This document shows, piece by piece, positions 37,237 through 50,480 of a stretch of DNA of 64,000 nucleotides. Positions within the stretch are counted from its first letter, which is position 1. Every line of letters starts with the position of its first letter. The position numbers and the translations under genes were made by a program. The DNA comes from Sindora glabra (lineage: Eukaryota > Streptophyta > Magnoliopsida > Fabales > Fabaceae), in the NCBI GenBank assembly GCA_020226215.1, contig CM035231.1:54464876-54528875 (forward strand), in the 5' to 3' direction. A model generated the notes under the pieces. That model was not told the DNA's origin, ran no database searches, and was given only the letters and a program-made list of their open reading frames with translations.

Positions 37237-40200
37237 TTATTTTCCTTTTATTAAATGAAAATAAAACATATGTACGTTAAAGTGTTTCTAAAAAGGTTGA
37301 GTTATATCGTTAAGTGAAAGGCTATATACGTGCTACAAGGGAAACTAACATAGAGTAAGTTAAATGGACAATGATCAAAACCAATAGAATAGAATATATA
37401 ATTTTATTACAAATTATATTATTAATTTTTTATATTAAGTTTTATCATTATTTCTATCAAATACCAACAATTTTTAGATGCCTACTCTTGTAAATATTTT
37501 CTTTTTTTATAATAAAAATAATATGTTATTTAACATACACACTATGCCAAATTCAAATCCAGAAACTGAAGAGAAAAACCACAATTAATAACATGTTCTT
37601 ATAAATATTTTAATCATAGCAAATTATTTTTCGTATTTTTCTACACAGATGCAAGTTATAAAAATGACAATGATGATTTTTCTGGGTGGTAACAATATGA
37701 TCTCTCACCTTAAAGCAGTTGATAGACTCAGCTCATCAATGGGACAATAAATTATTGTTTGTGCCAAGCCAGAAAGGGCAGGTGAAAGTTACACATCCTA
37801 ATGTGTGGGACTGGTCACGAGTACTTGGAAGAAGCTAGTTTTCAAAGGGACTCATATTATAATTTCAGTTAAGAAAATCTTCTTGAGATCTTTATACAGA
37901 TCAGTTCCACTCTCTAGATGGTATGAGTGGGAAATCCACCACCATCTTCTTAAGGACCATCTCCTTTTTCTCAGTACTGTGTGGGGGAAAGAAACTCAGA
38001 AAGAAAGAAGAGGGAACATATTCTGCACATTTCTACCAAGAATCTACAGTGTAATTAATTACGAGATATTATTTATAGTTCCTGGCATTTGGCTAAGTTC
38101 ATTGCTGCAACTAAGAGGCTCAGATTCATATATATATATATATATTGGCATATTGCTTTCAAAACTTCACTTTCTAAGTGGGTTTTAAACTTACAATTCA
38201 ACTTGTTTCCATTTTTTTTTTGTAAACAACAGAGAAGCTCAATAAAAAAAGGTGAATTTATTAGAGCATAGTTTGTTTGAAGGAGATAACCACCACAAGA
38301 AAAATATATAAAACCTTTGAAAGAAACCATGGAGAGTGAATTCATTTTAATCAATGTAGCTAATTCCATGATAGAATTTGGTAGTTCCTGTTTTAGTTCT
38401 TGTTCATCGGAATTTAGACTTAAAACTTTCAAAATAAAATATCTAATACTTTAATTTGATATATTATCAAGTGTCAGTTAAGGAAGATTCTTAATTGCAC
38501 CAGTTAAATATATTAAATTTATCAGTGGAAGGATTCATTATTTTTAATTTCATCCTATATTATTAAATTTTATTAGCATCTTTAATAATGTAATAACAGC
38601 CGATATTAACTTACGGACTTCATTCATTTTATGTTGTAGTCCTTTTATGTTATAGTTTTAGTCCGTTAATTTTATATCTGTTAAGTGAATCACTGTTTGT
38701 GCAATTAAAAAAATATAATATTAAATTTTCCCTCATTTGTTAGCCATGTGCTTTATTCTTTTCTAATTAGTTTATTGCACACAGCATGAGTGAACTTAAT
38801 ACAAATAAAATCTTGCGAGCTACGACTAAATCGACTAATTAAAGAAGAGGTAATGAGGAGTCAAGGTCAAAATCTCAGTTTCCTTAAAGGAATTAGTCAC
38901 ACAAACAAGGTAATTATTCTTCTTTTAAGATCTTTGTCTTCTGCAGGTATTAGACAAATCCAATTTATTCTGCTTCTCTTTTATGTAAAGATGGCCTCAT
39001 TCATTTAACTATGTATGTGAGACAAGAATATAGGTATACAATATTTTATGATCTTAACATATCACTCGGCATCATCTGGCTATACATAATTCTAAAACCC
39101 TGTCCTCTTAAGTCATAGACAGCCATTGGAGTTGATGAAGAACTTTTACAGCCAAAAGTTTTGATTTAGGTTTGATCCTCCAATCTAACAAGAAGTATCC
39201 TTTTCTTTATTGTTAAGAATCTGAGAAAAAGTTAGTATAGGATGCTTCTGGGCGTTTGGGCCCCCTTCCCATTGTTCATGATTTGCAAGGTACCAGTACC
39301 ATTCATAATTCACCTTGTGTGCAGTACATGCATTAACTTTAGTCGAGCTGGATTTGACTGTCCATAAGTGAGGAGGGAGCTCTGGCCTTTAATTAGGGTC
39401 CCTCACCCCACCCACTCGCCCACTAGCTAGATAAATTTTTATATACTCCAATTTTAATATAAGCCCTTACTTTAATATCTTAAAATTGAAAAATATAATA
39501 ACCAAATTAATAACTATTTTTTATTATTGAATGAAAGTAAGATTATATATTATAGTTTAGGTATATGAGAAAATTTTGAATTAAGTGCCATGATGTGATT
39601 TTCAGGAAGTGTTTGTGGATTTAGTTGGACATGATTCCCAGAGGTCAAATCCATGAGATTAGTATTAATACTCTCATAACATACAAAATAAAGGAATTGC
39701 ATTCTATTTTGATTTTAATATCGTTGGTGAATGCTGTGTGAAGTTGTTCTTTGAGCTACTTGCAAGAAATGAGAGAATTCTCGAAGACAATGAACAATGT
39801 TGTTGGTTTTGTCTTGGTAGCAATGCTCCTGTTAACATTTTTGAAACCTAAGTCAGAAATAATTAAAAGGAATTGATATAATGTAGATTAAGGATTTTTC
39901 TATTGAGTATATTTTTGTTGGCTTCATAGGATCGTGGTCTCATTATGTTGAGGTCGATGTGATAAGACATAACAAATTGTGCATAATAAGTTAGGTACGA
40001 TGAGTAAGGACGTACTTTAAGATTACAATAAATGTGTTATGATAATCATATTTGTCCAATCCTACATCTACACATGTTAGTAATGAGAGTCACAGTTGAA
40101 TCATATCGTGTTATTAGGATGGCACATGGAATAGTTTAGTTTATATGAATTGTACAAATTAACATATATAAATTTGTGAAAAAAATTAATAAAATTTTGA

Positions 40201-41307
40201 ATAATGACAATTTAATTTAATTTGTATTTATAGTTTGAATCGTAAATTTACGAATCAATTTAATATGAATTAATTCATTCAAACTTTAATTTATATAAAT
40301 TGATTCATATAAACTTGTAATTAAAACAAATATACATTTAAATAATTCGAACTACTCAAGTCTACGAATTAAACAAACTATTTGACAGCTCCACATATCA
40401 CTTAAAGAGTAGTGTGATATTTATTTGGATTGCTTCCTAGCAAGAAGTACAAAATTATGTAAAATTATATGTATTGTAAATAATATTATCCATATCAATT
40501 GATATTATTATACTGGTATATTTACATTCTTTTTACTTTCAAATATTTCTTCTATTTTTTTTATTTGTCACAATTAACAGATTGTACATATATTAAATAA
40601 GTAATTTAATTTATTTATTTTTAATAGATTATTTTTTATGCATAAAACTCAAGACAATTGAAAATAGAAAGAAAAACATGATAGAATAAATATGAGTGAA
40701 TTGAGAGGGAAGAATAATGAATCATTTATTAATAAAAGAGAAAGATAAAATTAAAAAAATATTTAATATTTTATTATAATTTTAAAATTATAAATAAAAA
40801 AGAATATTTTTTTTTAAATACAATAAATAAAAAATAGAGAGAGTAAATAACAAGAACACATATTTCACATATTACTAGCAAGAATCCAATTCACATCATT
40901 CATACTGATTATAATCACCCATAATTAATTGTCTTTAGGCATGAAGAGGAATTGTGGAACATTTATTTATCAAACAAATCATGATATATAGAATTATTAT
41001 GTAAAAACATGGTACTAATATTGGGTGGGAGAGACCAAATGGTTGGCACCTCGTGTGCTTGTTACGGAAGGGATTGCCTGCTTCCCAGTGTGGACCTAAA
41101 CTTCGTCCTCAAACGTCAAAGGTGGTTGCTGAATAGATACGTGGTCAAATTAGGTTATTGAATGCTTTATGAGAGGACAAGTTATGCAGAGCCCTAGAAA
41201 TATCATAGTCTGCACAGCACATATTCCATTTCCATTTGCCTGTGTGTTAGGGAAAAGCTAAATCATACAGTGTACCTCTCACATGTGGCCTCCACGTCTC
41301 TTTCAAC

Positions 41308-41363
41308 AAAGTTGTCTTCAACATTGACATGGAGAAAAGTTGTCTTCAACATTGACATGGAGA
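41308..41363. repeat. 28-bp direct tandem duplication
   Basis: AAAGTTGTCTTCAACATTGA followed by CATGGAGA occurs twice back to back with a 28-bp period. It is a local duplication in otherwise unique sequence. Confidence 0.9.
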
Positions 41364-41583
41364 ACCTCCGATGGAAACACATGCTTAACAAGTGAACTAG
41401 TTCTCTTTTGCCTTAGGCGTGTACGCAAAGTTCAAGAATTAAATTTAGAATATAGAAAAATAAAAATTTTAAAAAATATTATAAGTTGTTTGACCAAAAA
41501 GTTTCCGAAGTGGTTGTGGAAAATATTTATAATTTTATTATGATTTTGTTTGTTTCATCGTAATGTATCTTTCGTAAGAAAAT

Positions 41584-41586
<3 letters not shown>

Positions 41587-41642
<56 letters not shown>
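41587..41642. repeat. (AT)n microsatellite
   Basis: An uninterrupted AT run of about 55 bp. Confidence 0.95.
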
Positions 41643-41646
<4 letters not shown>

Positions 41647-43950
41647 TATATTGATAATTAAAAATATTGATACTAAAAAACTTAAAAATAGAGGAGGAAA
41701 GTAATTTTTTTTAAAATAGGAGAAATTATTTTTTTAAATTTTATATACGTAATATTAAATAAGTAAAATACTTTTCTTTAAATAAGCAAAATACTTTCCT
41801 TTCATTATAATATTTTATAACTATATTTTATAAAAAATATTTTTTAATGAAATAAATAAAGCCTATAATACTAAAATATTAGTACTTCCATTTACATTTT
41901 AATAAATAAGTTATTTTGATATTATGATAAAATGATTCCTAAAATTTAGAAAATAATTTGTTAATTTATTTATTAAGATGCAATTGTATTGGAAATAATA
42001 TTGAAATTTTCAATATTATGATAGGATTACAAATATTTCTGCAGTTGTGATGTTCTTTAATTACTATTATAAGCAATTTTAATCTTTAATTTCCTTATTT
42101 TTTATTTATCTATAATTTTACTAATAAAAAGATTTGTAACTGAAATTATAATTTAAAATTATGAGATTTTATTGGTATAGTTTATTAGAATTTATATATA
42201 CACCCTCATTTTTTTTTAAAGTTTTATGAAAAGCATGTAATTTGATTAAACGAATTTATAGTATTTATGTTTTGTACAATTTTATACGTACCACAACTCT
42301 ATTTATTAAATTTGCAGCACCAGCATTTTTAGAATTTATAATTTTCTATAAAAATTATAATTTGTTATGAAAATTTGTAAAAATATGCAACATTTTCTTA
42401 TAAAACTTACGGGTCCCTTCTGAAGGGTACATTGTAGCAAAACCCTAACTTTAAAATTACCCTTTATTTTTAGGGTTTGGAAAAAGTTGCTATGGTGGTG
42501 GACTAAATGAAATGGGTTATGATGTCCCTTAATGTAAAATTAGTAAAATTGTAAAGTGGCTGTGAAAAGTTAAATACATGCATCCTCACGGTATAATAAG
42601 GACGAACTTAGATATTTTGGTCCTGAGATATTTTCTTATAACTTCGTAGGGTACGATGGAAAGATATTCTATTTCTCTCTCACTGTGGATCTTTGATGGA
42701 GAACATGAAGAAAGAGATACAGTAATAATAGCAAAGTAACAGCAACACTTCATCTCTTTACAAGCTTTTTGTAGTTTTGCCGGAAGTTATTTGCAATATT
42801 ATTGTAATGTGCATCCAATGGAAATTAATAAAAGGAAATATTTTCAAATCCTAAAAATCTCAAAAAAGAAAGTACCGTAATATTATATGAAAAGGGAACT
42901 CACTCTTTTTTAATAAAAATTTAAAAATAAAATAAGTTATTCTATTTCAAGATCATGGAGTATTTATAGTAATACTTATAAATTATTTAATTCTTTAAAA
43001 TTGCTGACGATGAAAATTGAATTTAAATTATATGTGATCAAATACCGTCATACATTAGTGAGTGAAAAAAATGATTAGATCATAATTTAATTGACTAAAT
43101 AATTAATTTAATTAGATAAATAAGTTTGTTGAATCAAACCAAAATTATAACCAAATTAATCGAATCCTGTTCAATTCTTAAACCACTGATAGCTGATTCA
43201 AAGTGCATATATATAGTGTGTACCTATTAATATTAATATACATTCTCCTCAAACTCTCAAATCACAAGTTGTTTTGCATATACTATATATAACAAAAGCA
43301 TGGTAAAGTTATTTAGCTGGTTGTCGTAATGTTATTTATTTAAATTATGCTACTGTTAATTACTTTATTCGTTAATTATCAATAGTTTTAATTTAACCAT
43401 TGTAATAATTATTAATATTACAATCATTTTTTAAATAGAATTAATAATACATGCATTATAAAGTTTATTTCATACAACAAATAAATTAATTTATGATTTA
43501 TTAACATGATCAATGCGTTATAAATTAACCTATAGAAATGTTTAGCATATTAAAAAATGAGTGCTGGTTTAATGAATTTCTACAAAATATAGCTTATAAT
43601 TGATAGCTTTTGAAATTATGCCCTTCTTTAATTGAATGATAGTTTACATAGCTTAGATTTAATATTTTAATATAAATAAATAAAAATAAGTAAGTAATTA
43701 AGTAAATATAAAATATTATAAAATATAATTAATTATTTTAGATAATTAATTTTTTATTTTAAATAATAAATAAATATGTAATATCATAAAATATAATTTA
43801 TTAAATTTTAATTTTAAATAATTATATTTTTATTTTAAATATTCAAATTATATTAATATAATTAATCTAACAATAAATATGAATTAATTTTATTCATGTA
43901 TTTTTTATAACATTTTATACTTTTCAACTTAGTTGAATAATTAATCTTAT

Positions 43951-44227
43951 GAAATACTTTTAATTTTAACACAATCAATTAAAGGCCATCCAAACAATAA
44001 CGTATAAAAAAAATTTAGCTAAGTTTTACATTATTTTATAAATATATATACACACACGTACGTATATATATACGTATATATATATATATACGTATATATA
44101 TATATATATACACACACACACGAAATACTTTTAGTTTTAATACAATGAATTAAAAGCCATCCAAACAAACAATAATGTATGAAAAGGGTTTAGCTAAGTT
44201 TTAAGTTATTTTACAACACACACACAC
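43951..44227. repeat. Segmental direct duplication around a TA/CA microsatellite
   Basis: A segment of about 106 bp beginning GAAATACTTTTA and containing GCCATCCAAACAA and TTTAGCTAAGTTTTA appears at 43951-44057 and again at 44122-44227 with scattered differences. Between them is a TATATACGTATA/CACACA tract, and each copy ends in a CA run, suggesting duplication mediated by the microsatellite. Confidence 0.85.
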
Positions 44228-45347
44228 TAGTATAAATCAGCATTATTTGATTCGCCAATGTAATCTAAGATACATAAGGATTATTTTAAAAATAATTTTT
44301 AATAAATTTGTTCTATAAATCTGTTTTACACCTTTTTATTCGTGCATTATAGTTCACTGTGCATACATAGGTGGATTCATTAATCTTAGAAACTTTTTTT
44401 TCCTATTTTTTTAACAAAAGAAAAAAAAAAACAAAAAGAAAACCCACTAGTTTTGAAACAGACCTCATAATGGAGTTGCTCTGGGAACGGAGAACGTGCA
44501 ATGAAGGCCACTCCTGCTCCGGAAAATGGCAAGTTCGATGAATCTCATATTAGTCAGCATGGTATTGGATTCTAACACTTTTGGTCAGACTGACGCATGG
44601 AACCATACCAGAAAAATAATTTGGATCTATAGTTCTAATTGTATATGAAAAAGTAATTTATATTATATTATATTATATTTTAAATTATCAAAATCTTTGA
44701 CAAGCCAAACACCGACTTGTATTATATATCTAGGATTTTTATGCTGTAGTTGCAGCAATGATGCTTTATGCATTAAAAATTAAATTTAAAATGAGTTTTT
44801 AATATAAATTAAAAGTTATTATTAAATATAAAATGATAAAATAAATTTATAAAATTTAATTTAATAATTATAAAATATTCAAAATTTAATTTCAATTGAT
44901 GTTTACGAAATTTATTACATTTTTGTAGTTTTATTTACATCGCAAAACAAGGTTATGTATTTGGTAATTTTTTTAATAAGTATAATGAGATAATATAAAT
45001 AGGAAAAATATAAAATACAAAATAATATTTAGCGTCGTCAAAATGTAAACATAACTACACTGTTCGATGCAAAAAAATATAAATCTTTATATTAATTGGG
45101 CTCTCTTGTTTAATTAATTGGTACATTAGACACTTCAATAATGAGCTTTGACTTCCTAGTTACGTTGAACTAAACAAACTTAACTCTGATTAAGTTTTTT
45201 AATGTAAGATATTGTAACATGGAAGAATTTTAAGGAAGCATGTGCAGGTTGTATCTATTCTTCCGACACATGGAACTTTCACAAATTACTAATTAAGTGA
45301 GAAAAAGTCATAGGGACAGAGGACCAAATTAATCACGGGAAGATATC
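44228..45347. other. AT-rich intergenic DNA
   Basis: No gene is visible. The short GC-richer stretch at about 44460-44600 shows no open frame of interest. Confidence 0.4.
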
Positions 45348-45350
45348 TAA

Positions 45351-45530
45351 GGCTTTGTTTGGTTGCAAGAGAAAAGAGGAGAAAAGAAAATGGAGGAGAA
45401 AAGAAAATGGAGGAGAAAGAAAATAGAGGAGAAGTTATTTTCTTCAGGGTTGTTTGGTTGTAAGAGAAAACAGAGGAGAAAAGAAAATGCAGAAGAAATT
45501 AGTGTGTTTGGATAGAGGAGAAAATAAGAG
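45351..45530. repeat. Subterminal repeats of the transposon's left end
   Basis: The TIR-like motif is repeated: TTTGTTTGGTTGCAAGAG at the terminus, TTGTTTGGTTGTAAGAG near 45449, and TGTGTTTGGATAGAGGAG near 45502, each followed by AGAGGAGAAAA-type purine tracts. The right end has a partial second copy (CCGTTTGGCAGGAAG, reverse complement) near 50545-50567. Such subterminal copies are typical transposase or Myb-protein binding sites. Confidence 0.7.
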
Positions 45531-46404
45531 AAAAATAATATAGATAATTTGTGGAACGGATATAAAATTAATACAAGAACATTTATTATAGCAAAATAAT
45601 ATTGAAAATAAAAATTAAATTATTTATAAATAGAATAAATTTAATTAAAAGAATTTATTAATTAAACTTAAAATAATTAATTAATTATAATTCCAAGCCA
45701 TCTTATTTTTTTTATCATTTTTTACAAATTTACATGCTAAAAAATTAAGAAGACATGCACATTATAAAATTGAATAATCTCATTATCACATGAATTAGAA
45801 AGATATTAGCTTTATCCTCCTTTTACTGAATATTATCAATTCAAAATAAGATGCATTATAAAATGTGTTAACCTAATAATCATCAATAACTGTGCGTGTT
45901 CATAGGGAAAATATACAGAACCCTTCTAATAATCAACAACATATTAACAATCAAGATATTAGCTTCAATCCAATAACTCTTACACCAAACATATTAGAAA
46001 ATATACATGGATGCACTAGTGGGAAACATACATGATCCAGTAAAATTGTGCGTGTTCATAGGACTAGTTAAAGAAGTCTTACATGATCCATACAAGCATA
46101 GGGACATATACTACAATAATCCAACATAAGCAAATAACTCCATATTATACAGTACACATTTCTCAACCATAACATTTGTGTCAATCCACAATATTATAAA
46201 CAATATAGTCTTCCACGGCACTTGAAGCATCTACGTTCTTGTAGTGACCTACATCTCAACAAATCATCATAATGTTAGTTCATGCATGATTATGTATAAC
46301 TAGATCATTTTAGTTACAGACAACTAGTGATGGCTATAAAACAAGAATGGTTCCTATTAGTGACATACAAACCTGGATAAAAATACAACGCATCTGAGGA
46401 GTGC

Positions 46405-47495
46405 TTAGAAGATTCCTGCATCCTTCATGAGCTGGTATAGAAGATTCCAGCGCATCTCTTGTGGAACGCCAAAGAACTTCTGCTTGACGTTCTCATTATC
46501 ACACAAGAAATTATAACATTGGAGTCGGAGCTCTGGCATCACTCCTATGTGCTCTAGCTCACTCCACACCTCTGCAGGACTATAATGTTAAGGTCCCCTT
46601 CTTTGAATCATTACAATACCTTCTCTAGCTATCTCAATCTGTGTTTTAGCTAGTGCAACCCCTTCCCGCATCACCTCAGTTAAATTGTCAAGTCCTAACT
46701 GCATTTTTTCATATCCACTCTCCACCAAATCAATCATAGGAGCTTTCCTTTTAGTTCCTTTAGAAGATGTAGTTCCCTGTGATTGATTTCCTTGGGATGG
46801 AGTTGAACCACCATATACAGGACTATAGGTGTCCTGTACACCTGCAGAGTTGTGGCCTTCATTTCCCAAATGGATGTCAGAATCTTCCATACCATCAAAA
46901 CCGTCATTAAGGTCAATGTGCTCCCTGCCCCATCGTTGCACCTTGTCTCTTGCACTCTCAGCTCTTACTCCTGATGCCCTGTCCTTTCCAAATAAATCTG
47001 TTAGCTTGTCATAGTTGTAAATTGGAGTTCTTTTCCACTTTTGTGCTTCCGGCTTATCCTGTGTATGGAATAATAGTCAATAATAATAGTCATAATGAGT
47101 GATGAAAGAAAATTCTAAAATATTGTGTCATATTCTTCTATAATTACCTTAATAATTTCTTCCCAGACTTCTACTTCTGCCTCAAACATATGTGTCACTG
47201 GATTCCAACCAACCCCACTCCAGTTATGAAATAAATCATAACATTCATGGAAAATTGACTTCAATGTCTTCAACCTGTTTTTTATATGTTGCTTCTGGAG
47301 TGATGGTCCTACTGCTGCTTGCATAGTCTTCACTATGGTGGCGTATGCAAAAGACGTAAATGTCCCATCAGGCCTATTCCCCTTAAGGGCCTCCTCTAAC
47401 AAGGCGTCCAGAAGCGTGGTATCCATGTCATGTGTCCAGCGTAAGTTATCCTTGGAGGAACCTTGTCCTTTCTCTGATCTTCGACTCTTAGACAT
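46405..47495 (-). pseudogene. PIF/Harbinger Myb/SANT-like protein (ORF1) with one nonsense codon
   Basis: In PIF/Harbinger elements the Myb-like protein binds DNA and assists nuclear entry and recruitment of the transposase. Exon 1 (47495-47148) encodes the Myb/SANT-like domain: DNLRWTHDMDTTLLDALLEE at about residues 16-35, then KNRLKTLKSIF and VGWNP, the Myb_DNA-bind_3 pattern. The intron is 47147-47059 (GT-AG). Exon 2 begins at 47058 and reads open to a TAA at 46588-46590 (codon 273). Directly after it, in the same frame, 60 more codons run to a TAA at 46405 and encode the conserved C-terminal block (EVWSELEHIG, KQKFFGVPQEMRWNLL). The TAA therefore looks like a premature stop, most simply a C-to-T change of CAA. 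The truncated product would keep the DNA-binding domain but lose the C-terminal block. Confidence 0.85.
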
Positions 47496-47738
47496 GGATG
47501 CACCTGCACTTTACCAAATTAATATAAATCAGTTCACAGACTTCAACATAACCTTGTCTTTTTTGAGAAAATGGATAATACAAACAAAATTACATATTTC
47601 ATTTCTACAAAGAACATATAAAAATCATTGCATTTCAAATACTATCCGAGACACAAAATGTGCAATAAATTTCTTGAAAACACCAAGGTCTTTGTAATTA
47701 CAACATGATACATAAATTACTTGGCAGACACATCAAAC

Positions 47739-49214
47739 TTATCCTAAACTCTCTTGGTAATCATTCCACATTTGAGTAGCTATATTATCCCTAAGAACTA
47801 GTCCTTGTCTGTAATCCTCCTCTGAGGTTCGTGCATCGTGATCACCAAGATCATCCCCCACACCTTGAAGTATCTCACGATCCACTTCATCTATCAAACG
47901 CTCATCAGGATCAATATCCAACAAAAAATTGTGTAATATACAACATGCAACCACAATGTCGGACATGGTTTCAAAGGAATAATGGGGCTCCGTGCCACTT
48001 GCTATGATAGGGAATCTTTTTTTCACTACACCAAATGCTCTTTCAATAACCGTTCTTAGTGAAGCGTGCCGGTGGTTGAAGATTTCCTTTGTATTTTGCG
48101 GACCACGCATTGAGTACTCCTTTAGGTGGTAGCGCACACCCCTATATGGTGTCAGTACACCACTCTTCAAGGGATATCCTGCATCTCCCAAGTAATATTT
48201 ACCTGACAGACAAAAAACTTACATTAATACATGCTATAAAACTCTCTTACTGGGTAATATATAAGTGACAAATTTCTATCACTGAATATGATGCTTAATA
48301 AAACCATGTTTACTAACCTCTAGGTATCTTAAGTTTGTCTCCCTGCTTAGTTAAGGCATGCTTTAAGATCCTAGAGTCTGATGCAGTTCCTTCCCAGCCA
48401 GCTAGTATATAAGTGAACTTCATATCAAATGTACAAGTAGCCAAGACATTCTGGGTGGGGAAGTCCTTCCGTCCTCGAAAACGAGGGGCATCTCTACTTG
48501 GAACTTTTACACGCACATGTGTTCCGTCTATAGCTCCAACACAATCCTGTAATTCAATTAACATAACAATTATTATGTGATGATCCAACGACACACAAAC
48601 AATTAATATATAAATAATAACTAGATCTAATTCCTATACTATCTTACCCTGAAGTAAGGAAAGAATCTCTGGCTGTTAAGTATCTGTGGTGGAACCTCTG
48701 AACCTGAAGGTTGAATCAGGTACTCATTCTCCAGTGATATAACAGCTCATAGAATACTGTGAAAATGCCTACTGATTGTCTCCCCTGATCGATGGAAGAA
48801 GAATGATACAATTCTATTCTTGACATTGTGTGATAAAATGTGCAAAAATCTCGCTAATTGCTCCTCTACTGTAGCATGTATAAAATCCCTCACCCTACCA
48901 GTTCCTCTCAGTTTCTCGGACAACAGGAGGAAAGCACGAGAACTCATTCTTATAACATCATGACACTTATCAGTAGTTAGCAGATTACGCATTAACTGTT
49001 CTCTCATTTGCTCTCTCTCGGTATTCAATGCATGATTAGGTGCACTAACGAGTGTTGCTTGCACAGTTAACAAATGCATGGTATGAACAATAATACATGC
49101 AAGTTGCACAGCACACATTCGCCATCGCATTTGCCACTCTTCTATCGCCTCAAAGTTAATCAATTGTTTCAATTCCATAAGCTCATCAAATACATTATCA
49201 TCTTCACCTTCCAT
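47739..49214 (-). pseudogene. PIF/Harbinger DDE transposase (ALP1-like nuclease) with one nonsense codon
   Basis: This is the cut-and-paste transposase of the element. Exons 49214-48648, 48546-48318 and 48202-47739 join with GT-AG introns to 420 codons. The N-terminal part has the helix-turn-helix region typical of the family (HATVEEQLARFLHILSHN, SGETISRHFHSIL). The catalytic triad is intact: Asp196 in GAIDGTHV, Asp272 in YYLGDAGYP and Glu319 in TVIERAFGVVKKRFP. The downstream HNFLLDID and WNDYQE blocks are normal. Codon 156 is TGA (48747-48749), where relatives have a basic residue; CGA to TGA by cytosine deamination is the simplest cause. All catalytic residues lie after this stop, so the element needs readthrough, a restart or a helper copy. 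No frameshift is seen. Confidence 0.92.
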
Positions 49215-50029
49215 TACTATACCTGTGGTGGGAGTGTAATAGTCAACTCAGATAAAGAAGAAACTGAAGTAAGATTCACTCATTCCCAAACAATATTATA
49301 AATATTGTATTGCAATGCTTCTCTTGTTATTGAACAACAGATAATTATGCTATGATATTGCACCAATGAAACAAATATTAATTCAAATCAGCATAATAAG
49401 GTATAATCCAATATAGTACACATTACATGAGCTCACATTACCTGCAACTACCGACAGATGTAAAATGGCTACTGCTAATGTAACCTGTAACAATAGAAGA
49501 TTAATCTAAAAATTAGTTATTAACCTCCTAAACCTAACACAGTTACTATTAATTTTGAAACTAAGTAACTAATCAATGTCAATTTTTTGGATTATACATG
49601 AGCATATTTATATGCATGTCAGCTAATAATATCAGGAAATAAATTAATAAGATTCATATTGCTCTATTAACAATCATCACTAGTACTGAACATTGTGTCC
49701 CTTAATCAAAATAATTCAAGGAATTAGGGTAATTTTTTCAATGAAATAAACAATACCCTTATATAGCAAACTTCATCTTCTAACTTTCAAACAATTCATA
49801 TATATTATGTTAAAATGAATCATATAATTCATATCTATTCCTTATTAGGTCAAAATTCTCTAATACATTTTTTTTTAAATAAAATCATGGTATTCAAAAT
49901 TACATATTTTTATCATAATCATCCAAATTTAAATAAAAAAAAGGATAATCTAATAATCAATGCAGAATACAAATATTCTAATTTTTCAGAAAATTTTGTC
50001 TAAATAATTTTAAAAAAAAAAAAACATAA

Positions 50030-50480
50030 CCGGATCGGGTTGACCCAGTCAAACCGGGTCGAGTTGACCCAGTCAAACCGGGTCATCACCCATCGTCCAG
50101 CAGCAGTCCAGAAGCCGCAGATCGGCCTAGCTCCGTCGAGTTGACCCGTCGTCCAGCAGCAGGAACTGGCTGGCCTAGCTCCGTCGGCCAAGTGCAGCCG
50201 CAGATCGGCCCGTCTTGCAGCTTCCCTCGCCGGTGTGAAGCAGGACAGCCAGCAGCTGGGCGACGGACGAACTTCTTCAGCTGGACGACGGACGAACCTC
50301 CAACACGGCAGCACAGGAAAAAGAAGAAGAAGGAGAAAAGCATACCGGCAGAAATCAGGCTGCTCGGAGCTCGTCGGCGGCAAGATGGCCTGGCTGCTTG
50401 TTGCTCGAATGACGGTCCCTCCCGAACGTTGGGTTAGCAGAAGTTCTGCTGTATTTTCTCCTCATTTCTCCTCAAAACTG
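50030..50480. other. GC-rich island inside the transposon, upstream of the transposase gene
   Basis: Base composition jumps from AT-rich to strongly GC-rich for about 400 bp. It starts with a 24-bp unit in tandem (GAGTTGACCCAGTCAAACCG plus GGTC, about 50037-50085). It then has two imperfect copies of a block containing CGTCCAGCAGCAG, GCAGATCGGCC and GGCCTAGCTCCGTCG, and two copies of GACGGACGAAC. The overlapping open frames on both strands have biased composition and no domain. It could be the promoter/leader of the transposase gene or a captured host fragment. Confidence 0.6.

Larger units (their letters stand above)
37237..43950. other. Intergenic DNA, no gene supported
   Basis: 37680-38440 and 39040-39420 are less AT-rich, and the 127-codon open frame at 37805-38188 lies in the first of them. 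It has no domain I recognise and overlaps an equally long frame on the other strand, so I do not call it. 40116-40395 has loosely inverted ends (GGATGGCACATGGAATAGTT versus GGAGCTGTCAAATAGTTTGT) and may be a hAT MITE. 41040-41400 is again GC-richer without a gene. Confidence 0.4.

Noticed and set aside
37805..38432. Overlapping open frames of about 120-127 codons on both strands
   Set aside because: No domains, no splice or promoter support, and a TA repeat at the end; equally long frames on both strands argue for chance.
42436..42450. AAAACCCTAAC, a telomere-like or telobox motif
   Set aside because: A single short match in non-coding DNA with no repeat array or gene start nearby.
47335..47697. 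120-codon plus-strand open frame over the Myb-like gene
   Set aside because: It is the antisense shadow of the transposon's Myb/SANT exon.
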